Source: Sporomusa sp. (GTDB lineage: Bacteria; Bacillota_C; Negativicutes; Sporomusales; Sporomusaceae). Taken from it: a stretch of 5,023 nt of DNA. Made by a program: the position numbers and the translations under genes. Below, in pieces: positions 1-5,023 of this stretch (position 1 is its first letter; each line of letters starts with the position of its first letter). The stretch is from NCBI GenBank assembly GCA_029256645.1, contig JAQSXM010000408.1:1-5023 (forward strand), in the 5' to 3' direction. Below the pieces are notes generated by a model. It had not been told where the DNA came from and did not search any database. It saw only the letters and a program-made list of their open reading frames with translations.

Positions 1-1
1 C

Positions 2-364
2 TCTGGTAACGAAGTGTCCAGCGTGATTCGAATAAGCTATGGCCAGCACAGCTTTCTTATTACCGGGGATTTGGAAGCTCCGGGGGAGGCCACGCTGCTG
101 ACCCATGGTGTTTTGCCTTGTACTGTGTTAAAGGTCGGTCATCATGGTTCTAAAACATCGAGTACTGTGCCATTTCTACAGGCGATTTCGCCGAAATTTG
201 CCGTTATTTCTGTTGGTTACGGCAACCGGTTTGGGCATCCCCATCAAGAGACACTAAAACGGTTAATGGCAATAGAAACACTGATATATCGTACAGATAA
301 GATGGGCGCCATAGTTTTTCAATCTGACGGAAAAGACATAGCAGTAGATACTTATATAAAATAA
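2..364 (+). CDS. comEC: ComEC/Rec2 competence protein, C-terminal part (5' end outside window)
   Basis: This is the last 120 residues of a ComEC/Rec2-type protein. ComEC forms the inner-membrane channel that brings transforming single-stranded DNA into the cytoplasm, and full-length members are usually about 700–800 residues. Only the C-terminal metallo-beta-lactamase-fold domain is visible. It shows ITGDLE (visible residues 20–25), the characteristic VGHHGSKTSS (45–54) and NRFGHPH (75–81) before the terminal helix. A GTG at 14 is not taken as the start, because the frame is open to the window edge and the upstream codons SGNEV continue the usual strand of this domain. The gene ends in tandem TAA codons, 19 bases before holA, so the two are likely co-transcribed. 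A stand-alone MBL-fold ComEC-like hydrolase cannot be fully excluded without the upstream sequence, but the holA neighbour supports comEC. Confidence 0.88.
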   Translation, partial: SGNEVSSVIRISYGQHSFLITGDLEAPGEATLLTHGVLPCTVLKVGHHGSKTSSTVPFLQAISPKFAVISVGYGNRFGHPHQETLKRLMAIETLIYRTDKMGAIVFQSDGKDIAVDTYIK

Positions 365-375
365 TAATTAAGAAT

Positions 376-380
376 GGTGA
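376..380 (+). promoter_or_regulatory. Ribosome binding site of holA
   Basis: GGTGA lies three bases before the ATG at 384. The spacing is short for a Shine-Dalgarno site, but no better site precedes the next in-frame ATG at 402. The residues from 384 (MDYKAVMTSLKQNKIAPSYL) match the usual HolA amino terminus. Confidence 0.5.
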
Positions 381-383
381 CAT

Positions 384-1439
384 ATGGATTATAAAGCGGT
401 AATGACATCCCTTAAGCAGAATAAAATTGCTCCGTCTTACCTTATCTATGGTGAGGAAACATATCATGCCCGGCAGGTGGAGCAGGCATTAATTAACGCT
501 GTTGTGGCACCTGAGGACCGGGATATGAACCTTATTGTGTTTGAGTCTGATCCAACTGTGGCAGAATTGGTCAACACGATTGAAACAATACCCTTTATGG
601 GCGGTAAAAACCTGATTATTGTCCGTAACACGGCTCTGTTCAGTGCCGGACGCAAGAGCGGCACTGAGGAGGTACCTGATAAAGCCGATCCTTCAACTGA
701 ACGTCTGCTAAATCTATTTGGTAATATGCCTGCTTATAGTCATATTGTGTTTATTACAACTGATAAGGCTGATAAACGCCGGAAGTTGTATAAATCCCTT
801 GAGAAAAATGGTGTAGTTTTGGAAGTAGCGCCAATAAAGGGCAAGGATTTGCGTGCTTGGCTGCTAGAACGGCTTGCCGAACTAAAGGTAAAAATGGCAC
901 CTGACGCCCAGGAGCATTTATTGGCGGCAGTTAGCTTGATGCCTCAGGTTTCGCTTGATTTTATAAATAATGAGTTAGAAAAAACAGTCTTATTTACGGC
1001 TGGAAAAACGCTTATTACCCGGCAGGATTTACTGGAAATTTTGTCAGCAGTTCCGGAGGTATCCATCTTTGCTATGATTGAAGCATTGAGCCAAAGGCAA
1101 ACCCCGCAGGCAATTTCATTACTGCGCGAAGAACTGACTGCAGGTGAACACCCGGTTCGGATACTGGCACTCCTGGCCCGGCAAATCAGGCAATTATGGC
1201 AGGTTAAAGAATTGTTGAATAAGGGTTATGGCAGCCGCGAGGTAGCTGAATTCTTAAAGGTACCTGGTTTTATTGGCGAGAAGCTGGCTAAGCAGAGCAG
1301 GGCTTTTACTGTTGTCAAACTTAAAGCCGCTACGCTCAGTTTGGCTGCGGCTGACCGGGATCTAAAAACAAGCCGGACAGGACCGGTAGTACTGGAGAAA
1401 ATAATAATTGAATTGTGCGAGTTGGAAACGAATCACTAA
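384..1439 (+). CDS. holA: DNA polymerase III delta subunit (clamp loader)
   Basis: A 351-residue protein of the HolA (B. subtilis YqeN) family, about the usual length of 330–350. The delta subunit belongs to the clamp-loader complex with DnaX and delta prime. It opens the beta sliding clamp so that the clamp can be placed on primed DNA at the replication fork. The N-terminal AAA+-like domain begins with IAPSYLIYGEETY (residues 15–27), followed by the family's TIETIPFMGGKNLIIVRN segment (65–82). The nucleotide-binding loop lacks a true Walker A, as expected, since delta does not hydrolyse ATP. A lid region (about 150–215) and a helical collar domain (about 225–345, with HPVRILALLARQIRQLWQVK at 256–275) follow. 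A charged loop at about 88–105 is slightly longer than I expect, in a position that varies in the family. It lies in an apparent operon with comEC, a common Bacillota arrangement, and ends at a strong terminator. Confidence 0.95.
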   Translation: MDYKAVMTSLKQNKIAPSYLIYGEETYHARQVEQALINAVVAPEDRDMNLIVFESDPTVAELVNTIETIPFMGGKNLIIVRNTALFSAGRKSGTEEVPDKADPSTERLLNLFGNMPAYSHIVFITTDKADKRRKLYKSLEKNGVVLEVAPIKGKDLRAWLLERLAELKVKMAPDAQEHLLAAVSLMPQVSLDFINNELEKTVLFTAGKTLITRQDLLEILSAVPEVSIFAMIEALSQRQTPQAISLLREELTAGEHPVRILALLARQIRQLWQVKELLNKGYGSREVAEFLKVPGFIGEKLAKQSRAFTVVKLKAATLSLAAADRDLKTSRTGPVVLEKIIIELCELETNH

Positions 1440-1458
1440 CTTAGATAAATTCAGTAGT

Positions 1459-1489
1459 AAAAAACCCCGTACAATGTACGGGGTTTTTT
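1459..1489. terminator. Bidirectional intrinsic terminator between holA and the KimA-like gene
   Basis: A perfect 8-bp stem, CCCCGTAC (1465–1472) with GTACGGGG (1476–1483) around an AAT loop, is preceded by six A (1459–1464) and followed by six T (1484–1489). Read on either strand it is a GC-rich hairpin followed by a U-tract. It lies 19 bases after the holA stop and about 57 bases beyond the stop of the oppositely oriented permease gene, so it can serve both. Confidence 0.93.
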
Positions 1490-1545
1490 GTATAGACGAT
1501 ACGAGCAGTACACCCTTTGGATATATGCGGAGACCAGATACTTTA

Positions 1546-3408
1546 TTACTTTTTAAGATGATAAGGTAATGTAGATACAATCACATTCTCGCGTAATATC
1601 AGCAAGGTCCGGAGAATCCATCCAGTCTGGTTGTGAAGCAGCCTGTGCCACCATTTTGCTGGCTCAAACTCAGGGATAACAATTGTATCAAACTCAGGGA
1701 TAACAATTGTAATGTAGTGATAAATGCTCTTTTGCATTTCTAATTCACTTACATATCCTAACACTGGTTGAACGATTGATCGATAAGGCGAGTAGAGTAC
1801 ACGAAGGGGAATGTCTAAGTTTAGATTGTTCCATTTTTCTTTGAATCTTCGACAGTCTTCCTCATCTGTATAAACATACAGGACAATAATATCCCCGCCA
1901 AGAGTTTTGGAATACCTGATTGACGCGGCAACTACCTTGGTGATACCGGAGATCGGAACTATTACAAGGTTTTTAGGCTGATAGATCTCTAAACGATTGA
2001 TGAAATCCTCTGGGGAAACACGCAATTGGTTTGCTGTGGTTATATAGTGAGAGTGAATGCTCTTTAATATATAAATCATAGTCGGAATAAAGACTATAAC
2101 AATCCAGGCGCCATGGCTAAATTTTGTTATAGAAATTACAAGTACAACGATACCTGTTACACAAGCGCCGAAGCTATTGAGGGCAACACGGGAAATCCAA
2201 CCCGTACCTTTTTCCCGCCTCCACTTTACAACTAGACTGGTTTGGGCAATGGTAAAAGAAAGAAATACGCCGATTGCATATAGCGAAATCAAGTGCTCAA
2301 CATTACCGTTAAAAACAATAATTAGTGTTGCTGAAATGAAACTTAGCAGCAGAATACCTTTGGAGTAGCCAAGCCGCTCGCCTTTTTCGCCCAGATATCG
2401 CGGAACATAGGAATCGCGGGCCATAATCGACAAAAGTGGGGGCAGTCCATTATAAGCAGTATTTGCAGCCAGGAACAAAATGAGCATAGTCGTTATTTGT
2501 ATATAATAATACGCCCAGCCCCGTCCCACTATCTGTTCTGCAAGCTGGGAGAGCATGGTTGCGTTTTCTTCAGGCAACAGGTGATAGTGCATAAATAAAA
2601 ACGATATCCCGGCAATCATAAAACCGAGGAGCGCCGCCATGGAGTAAGTCGTTTTTATCGCGTTTTTTACTGAGGGTTCTTTAAACATTGTGACTCCGTT
2701 TGAGATAGCCTCTATGCCGGTCATAGAACTACAACCGTTCGCAAATGCTCTTAATGCGAGGATGATAATTACCCAATCGGCTTGCTGTTTAACTAAAGAT
2801 GCAGCAGGAATAATTGGGGCGATGCCAGTAAGCGCCTTATAAATTCCAGTTCCAATCAAACATGTTATTCCTAATATAAAAAGGTATGTTGGCCACACAA
2901 AGATATTAGACGATTCCCTGACTCCCCGTAGGTTGAATACTGTTAGAACTCCAAAAAGAACAACTAGGTTAATTGACATTTCCTTCCCGATAAGAACTGG
3001 AAACGCAGATACCAGGGCATCTGTTCCTGCTGAGACGCTTACCGCAACAGTAAGAACATAGTCTGCAATCAGTGAGGCTGCTGCGATAAGTGCAGGCGTT
3101 TCGCCTAAATTCTGCAAAGCGATAGAATATGATCCGCCGCCGCCAGGATTTGCCCTTGCAACCTGGACATAAGACAGCGTTACAGTGGCAAGGAGGGCAA
3201 TTACTGCTATGGTGGCGTAGCCGAAATACCCATAGATAAGCATACCCGGAATGGCTAATGTTACGATGATTTGTTCTGGTCCATAGCCAACTGAGGATAA
3301 TGCATCTGATGAAAAAATAGATAATGCCTTCCATTTGGGTAATTTTTCCTGTGCGCCTTCCTCTGTCCTAAGCGGTTTGCCGATAATCAAATGTTGAAAG
3401 TTAAACAT
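1546..3408 (-). CDS. kimA: KimA-like potassium importer (APC superfamily permease)
   Basis: A 620-residue membrane protein resembling B. subtilis KimA (YdaO), a high-affinity proton-coupled potassium importer inhibited by cyclic di-AMP. The N-terminal APC/LeuT-fold part (about residues 25–460) holds around twelve hydrophobic segments. Conserved stretches are SSDALSSVGYGPEQ (33–46), ANPGGGGSYS (86–95), ADYVLTVAVSVSAGTDA (115–131) and GCSSMTGIEAISN (225–237). Residues I recall as potassium-site positions in KimA (D36, Y43, D117, T121, S125, T230, E233) correspond here to D35, Y42, D116, T120, S124, T230 and E233. A cytosolic alpha/beta domain (about 485–620) ends in the KimA-like HNQTGWILRTLL and STLPYHLKK. 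The ATG at 3408 is chosen over an upstream in-frame TTG at 3471 because it has a good Shine-Dalgarno site and matches the family start (MFNF, LIIGKPL). An 8-residue tandem duplication lies at about 577–592. Potassium is inferred from similarity; a related APC cation or amino-acid substrate is the alternative. Confidence 0.9.
   Translation of the reverse strand: MFNFQHLIIGKPLRTEEGAQEKLPKWKALSIFSSDALSSVGYGPEQIIVTLAIPGMLIYGYFGYATIAVIALLATVTLSYVQVARANPGGGGSYSIALQNLGETPALIAAASLIADYVLTVAVSVSAGTDALVSAFPVLIGKEMSINLVVLFGVLTVFNLRGVRESSNIFVWPTYLFILGITCLIGTGIYKALTGIAPIIPAASLVKQQADWVIIILALRAFANGCSSMTGIEAISNGVTMFKEPSVKNAIKTTYSMAALLGFMIAGISFLFMHYHLLPEENATMLSQLAEQIVGRGWAYYYIQITTMLILFLAANTAYNGLPPLLSIMARDSYVPRYLGEKGERLGYSKGILLLSFISATLIIVFNGNVEHLISLYAIGVFLSFTIAQTSLVVKWRREKGTGWISRVALNSFGACVTGIVVLVISITKFSHGAWIVIVFIPTMIYILKSIHSHYITTANQLRVSPEDFINRLEIYQPKNLVIVPISGITKVVAASIRYSKTLGGDIIVLYVYTDEEDCRRFKEKWNNLNLDIPLRVLYSPYRSIVQPVLGYVSELEMQKSIYHYITIVIPEFDTIVIPEFEPAKWWHRLLHNQTGWILRTLLILRENVIVSTLPYHLKK
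1664..1711 (-). repeat. Exact 24-bp tandem duplication inside the KimA-like gene
   Basis: Bases 1664–1687 and 1688–1711 are identical and directly abutting. The unit is a multiple of three, so the frame is kept. It encodes TIVIPEF plus D or E twice in a row, in the C-terminal cytosolic domain. Removing one copy restores the length I recall for B. subtilis KimA between the preceding strand and the conserved WH..LHNQ segment, so one copy is probably a recent insertion. Confidence 0.95.
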
Positions 3409-3419
3409 GTACTTAGTAG

Positions 3420-3426
3420 CCTCCTT
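3420..3426 (-). promoter_or_regulatory. Ribosome binding site of the KimA-like gene (fixes its start)
   Basis: Read on the minus strand this is AAGGAGG, a near-perfect Shine-Dalgarno site, 11 bases before the ATG at 3408. It lies inside the 21-codon extension that a TTG start at 3471 would add, which argues for the shorter protein. Confidence 0.85.
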
Positions 3427-3443
3427 GGTAATACAGACGATAA

Positions 3444-3471
3444 CAGATAGTATATCACAACACCTGATCAA
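3444..3471 (-). promoter_or_regulatory. Candidate promoter of the KimA-like gene
   Basis: On the minus strand TGATATACT (3457–3449) fits an extended -10 element (TGn plus TATACT) and would place the transcript start near 3442, about 34 bases before the ATG. No good -35 lies 17 bases upstream. An alternative pairing is TTGATC (3471–3466) with TATCTG (3449–3444) at 16-base spacing, which is weaker at -10. This is a pattern match only. Confidence 0.35.
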
Positions 3472-3501
3472 TTACTTTATCATAAGGTGAGGCCTCTTAG
3501 A

Positions 3502-4005
3502 TTACACGGTGTCTATATTGTCGAGAAATATTAGCTTTGCCTCGATTGAGGTTGGGAAAAGATCAAGAATGATGCAAGTGAACCAGCGTTGGGATCGCTT
3601 ATTAGTTGATGAACCAGGATTGAGCATTAGGACTTTATTTTTGGTACAGATTAATGGTTGATGACTATGGCCGAAAATAATAATATCCAAATTTTGTTGT
3701 TCAAAAGCTGCGTAAGCTCTGTCTAACGTACACTTTCCCTTTCCATGTCCGTGGAAGATGCCAAGCTGGTAGGAACCAAGCAAAATTATTTCTTTTTCCG
3801 GAAGTGAGTTCCGAATAATACAGGAATCTGCATTTCCATGCACACCATAAAACCGGCCAGTGTCCTGCAATCTTTTTACAATACCTTCGTCGGTGTAGTC
3901 GCCGGCATGTATGATAAAGTCTATTTGTCCAAGCCGGACTAATAAGGCTTCAAGCTTAGTAGTTCTATGTTTCAAATGAGTGTCTGATATAACTGCTATT
4001 CTCAT
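3502..4005 (-). CDS. YfcE/MJ0936-family metallophosphoesterase
   Basis: A 167-residue protein, the usual length for the small YfcE/MJ0936/YsnB group of calcineurin-like phosphoesterases, which are cytoplasmic enzymes that bind two divalent metals and hydrolyse phosphodiesters. The metal-ligand motifs are complete and in order: SDTHL (residues 7–11; D8, H10), HAGDYTD (33–39; D36), VHGNAD (55–60; N58), HGHG (85–88; H85) and FGHSHQP (111–117; H113, H115), followed by LNPGSS (128–133). No signal peptide or membrane segment is seen. The ATG at 4005 is preferred to the in-frame GTG at 4023, because MRIAVISDTHL is the standard family start and only the ATG has an upstream purine-rich site. The physiological substrate is unknown for most members and cannot be read from the sequence. 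It lies 93 bases before the KimA-like gene on the same strand, without a clear terminator between. Confidence 0.92.
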   Translation of the reverse strand: MRIAVISDTHLKHRTTKLEALLVRLGQIDFIIHAGDYTDEGIVKRLQDTGRFYGVHGNADSCIIRNSLPEKEIILLGSYQLGIFHGHGKGKCTLDRAYAAFEQQNLDIIIFGHSHQPLICTKNKVLMLNPGSSTNKRSQRWFTCIILDLFPTSIEAKLIFLDNIDTV

Positions 4006-4012
4006 AGAAAGA

Positions 4013-4020
4013 CCTGCCTT
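4013..4020 (-). promoter_or_regulatory. Ribosome binding site of the phosphoesterase gene
   Basis: Minus-strand AAGGCAGG ends seven bases before the ATG at 4005. It is an imperfect Shine-Dalgarno site, but it is the only one nearby; the alternative GTG at 4023 is preceded by AT-rich sequence with none. Confidence 0.5.
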
Positions 4021-4073
4021 CACTGTAAAATAATCACAACATAGTTAGTATTTGTTCGCGATAATCTCCCCAG

Positions 4074-4101
4074 TCATTATTTAATTGCAGAAACGAGTCA
4101 A
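4074..4101 (-). promoter_or_regulatory. Candidate promoter of the phosphoesterase gene
   Basis: On the minus strand TTGACT (4101–4096) is a 5-of-6 match to the sigma-A -35 box. It is followed after 16 bases by TAATGA (4079–4074), a weak -10. It lies between the regulator's terminator and the phosphoesterase start, where a promoter is expected. The -35 is good; the -10 is uncertain. Confidence 0.4.
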
Positions 4102-4119
4102 TAATATGAGCAACAGTAG

Positions 4120-4139
4120 TAATTTTTAATAATTTTTAA
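4120..4139. repeat. Two adjacent 10-bp AT-rich direct repeats
   Basis: TAATTTTTAA occurs twice in a row (4120–4129 and 4130–4139), overlapping the outer left arm of the large hairpin. This may be a slippage product in AT-rich sequence; no function is evident. Confidence 0.7.
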
Positions 4140-4188
4140 AAGAGCCGATAACCACCATGCTGGGGTTATCGGCTCTTTTAAAAATTAT
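4129..4188. terminator. Perfect 25-bp inverted repeat, probable terminator of the XRE/cupin gene
   Basis: Bases 4129–4153 and 4164–4188 are exact reverse complements around a 10-base loop. The inner stem is GC-richer (GAGCCGATAACC) and the outer stem is A/T tracts. On either strand the inner stem is therefore followed by TTTT and then AT-rich sequence, as in a bidirectional intrinsic terminator. Both neighbouring genes are on the minus strand. It lies about 138 bases after the regulator's stop and 123 bases before the phosphoesterase start, so its likely role is to end the regulator transcript. The inner CCA/TGG of the loop could extend the stem with one bulged A. Confidence 0.82.
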
Positions 4189-4326
4189 CTCAAAAACATA
4201 AAGGATTAATTTAATATTAGTAGAATAAATATACTATAGTAGAAAAAAATAATTCTTTTATTCCACATAATATAATGGGTCTCAGCCTGATGGCATTCCT
4301 GTAGTTCACTTAAATATGCAGAATTC
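4189..4326. other. AT-rich intergenic stretch, nothing assigned
   Basis: Together with the elements to its left, this is part of a gap of about 320 bases between the phosphoesterase and the regulator. It would be the 3' untranslated part of the regulator transcript. A 10-bp palindrome, TACTATAGTA (4232–4241), and a 3-bp GCC/GGC mini-hairpin are the only structures seen. No convincing ORF, tRNA, riboswitch or promoter was recognised. Confidence 0.6.
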
Positions 4327-4908
4327 CTATTTGCCATCAAGGGCAGCAGGCGCTGCGAGCTTAAGTCCGTAGCGATCGTTAATCGAAAAATACTGGGCTT
4401 CATCTTCCCCTGTGTTTAATATTTCATGTGTTACATTTGCATCAAACAAGATACAGTCTCCCTCATCTAAGTCATAGATTCCGGAGTCTATTAAGACCGT
4501 AATTTTACCCTTTGAGACAACAAGGTACACCCTTACCCCCATGCTCAGAGGCGGCAATATTCCGGTGGAAGCAGACTTAGGTAATGAAACCTGAAATATC
4601 TCAAGAGAACTCAGACCGTTGGAGGGGGAAACAATTAAGCTTTCAACCCTGGATATAGGGTCGTATAGCACTTTACGTTGATTCTTTTTTACGATTGCTA
4701 CGCTCGAACGGAACCCGTCGTCAAGAAGATAACCAATAGACAGACGCAAGGCTCTGGCTATTTGAGCAGCAACCCGGATAGTAGGATTTTTTTCTTCCCG
4801 TTCAATTTTGGACAGCATTGATACACTCACACCAGAGAGACTGGCTAATTCTTGCAATGAAAGGTTTTTCTCAATTCGAGCAAGTTTTACGTTTTTTCCA
4901 AACGACAT
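4327..4908 (-). CDS. XRE-family transcriptional regulator with C-terminal cupin-like domain
   Basis: A 193-residue cytoplasmic DNA-binding protein with the two-domain layout of XRE/cupin regulators such as PuuR and SutR. The N-terminal Cro/C1-type helix-turn-helix covers about residues 6–62 (NVKLARIEKNLSLQELA, then GVSVSMLSKIEREEKNPT, then ARALRLSIGYLL). The C-terminal cupin_2-like beta barrel covers about 105–178, with VRVYLVVSKGKITVLI (125–140) and EGDCILFDANVTHEILNTG (149–167). Members usually repress or activate a nearby metabolic or stress gene, with a small ligand sensed by the cupin. Motif 1 has no histidines here, and only H161 remains of motif 2, so metal binding is probably lost. 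ATG 4908 is chosen over the frame's upstream start at 4938 because AGGAGG precedes it and MSFGKNVKLAR is the typical beginning. The target is unknown: the downstream genes are separated by a strong terminator, and the gene upstream lies outside the window. Confidence 0.9.
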   Translation of the reverse strand: MSFGKNVKLARIEKNLSLQELASLSGVSVSMLSKIEREEKNPTIRVAAQIARALRLSIGYLLDDGFRSSVAIVKKNQRKVLYDPISRVESLIVSPSNGLSSLEIFQVSLPKSASTGILPPLSMGVRVYLVVSKGKITVLIDSGIYDLDEGDCILFDANVTHEILNTGEDEAQYFSINDRYGLKLAAPAALDGK

Positions 4909-4913
4909 GGCAA

Positions 4914-4919
4914 CCTCCT
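4914..4919 (-). promoter_or_regulatory. Ribosome binding site of the XRE/cupin gene (fixes its start)
   Basis: Minus-strand AGGAGG sits five bases before the ATG at 4908. A longer product from 4938 would contain this site inside its coding region, so the shorter start is preferred. Confidence 0.85.
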
Positions 4920-4956
4920 GTAACTGGTGCGGCAGCACTTAAAAAAAACAAGCACT

Positions 4957-5005
4957 ACTATTATACCAAAATTTACATTATAAAATAATAGTTTTAAAAA
5001 TGCAA
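4957..5005 (-). promoter_or_regulatory. Promoter region of the XRE/cupin gene with two possible -10 boxes and paired half sites
   Basis: On the minus strand TTGCAT (5005–5000), a 17-base spacer and a perfect TATAAT (4982–4977) form one sigma-A-like promoter. A second, TGGTATAAT (4968–4960), is an exact extended -10 without a good -35. The 8-bp inverted repeat ACTATTAT (4957–4964) and ATAATAGT (4985–4992) overlaps the second -10 and the spacer of the first, where a repressor could act. Autoregulation is an inference. Confidence 0.55.
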
Positions 5006-5023
5006 CGATTTATTCGAAAAAAA

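Noticed and set aside
2969..3334. Minus-strand 121-codon ORF within the KimA-like gene
   Set aside because: It is in an alternate frame of a well-supported membrane protein gene, with a Cys/Arg-rich composition typical of a shadow ORF.
3409..3471. 21-codon N-terminal extension of the permease from a TTG start
   Set aside because: The strong AAGGAGG site lies inside it and the family begins at the internal ATG.
3461..3496. Imperfect CACCT...AGGTG pairing and a GAGGCCTC palindrome between the phosphoesterase and permease genes
   Set aside because: The stems are short and interrupted with no following T-tract, so they do not support a terminator or riboswitch.
4040..4065. Minus-strand CGAACAAATAC as a possible LexA box
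   Set aside because: It lacks the GTTCG half at the required spacing, so it is not a palindromic SOS box.
4270..4310. GGCTGAGACCC on the minus strand, resembling part of a TPP riboswitch
   Set aside because: Only the short CTGAGA-like string is present. The second conserved arm (ACCTGA...GG...TAATGCC...) is missing, and it lies after the regulator gene, not before a thiamine gene.
4206..4403. Minus-strand 65-codon ORF overlapping the 3' end of the XRE/cupin gene
   Set aside because: About half of it lies inside the regulator gene in another frame, it has no good ribosome binding site, and its hydrophobic tail comes from AT-rich non-coding sequence.

Overview
This window looks like core chromosome from a low-to-mid GC Bacillota (Firmicutes). 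The evidence is the comEC–holA gene order, a KimA-type potassium importer, AGGAGG-type Shine-Dalgarno sites, AT-rich promoters and U-tract terminators. A Negativicutes or clostridial host is possible, but nothing here fixes the genus. No phage, IS element, CRISPR array or tRNA/rRNA gene was seen.

Plus strand, 1–1489: the 3' end of comEC (the C-terminal metallo-beta-lactamase-fold domain of the DNA-uptake channel) is followed after 19 bases by holA (DNA polymerase III delta subunit, clamp loader). A strong hairpin at about 1459–1489 has an A-tract on one side and a T-tract on the other. It can therefore end transcription from holA and from the oppositely oriented permease gene.

Minus strand, 4908 down to 1546: three genes read leftwards. 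In transcription order they are an XRE-family regulator with a C-terminal cupin-like domain (4908–4327), a YfcE/MJ0936-type metallophosphoesterase (4005–3502) and a 620-residue APC-superfamily transporter closely resembling Bacillus subtilis KimA (3408–1546). A perfect 25-bp inverted repeat at 4129–4188 probably terminates the regulator transcript, so the phosphoesterase probably has its own promoter. The phosphoesterase and the permease are 93 bases apart with no clear terminator between them. They could be partly co-transcribed, although the permease also has a candidate extended -10 promoter.

The window is mostly ordinary housekeeping sequence, and I do not see a convincing undescribed system. 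The points most worth a second look are an exact 24-bp in-frame tandem duplication in the cytosolic domain of the KimA-like protein, loss of most metal-ligand positions in the regulator's cupin domain, the perfect inverted repeat after the regulator gene, and a symmetric pair of 8-bp half sites around the regulator's promoter.
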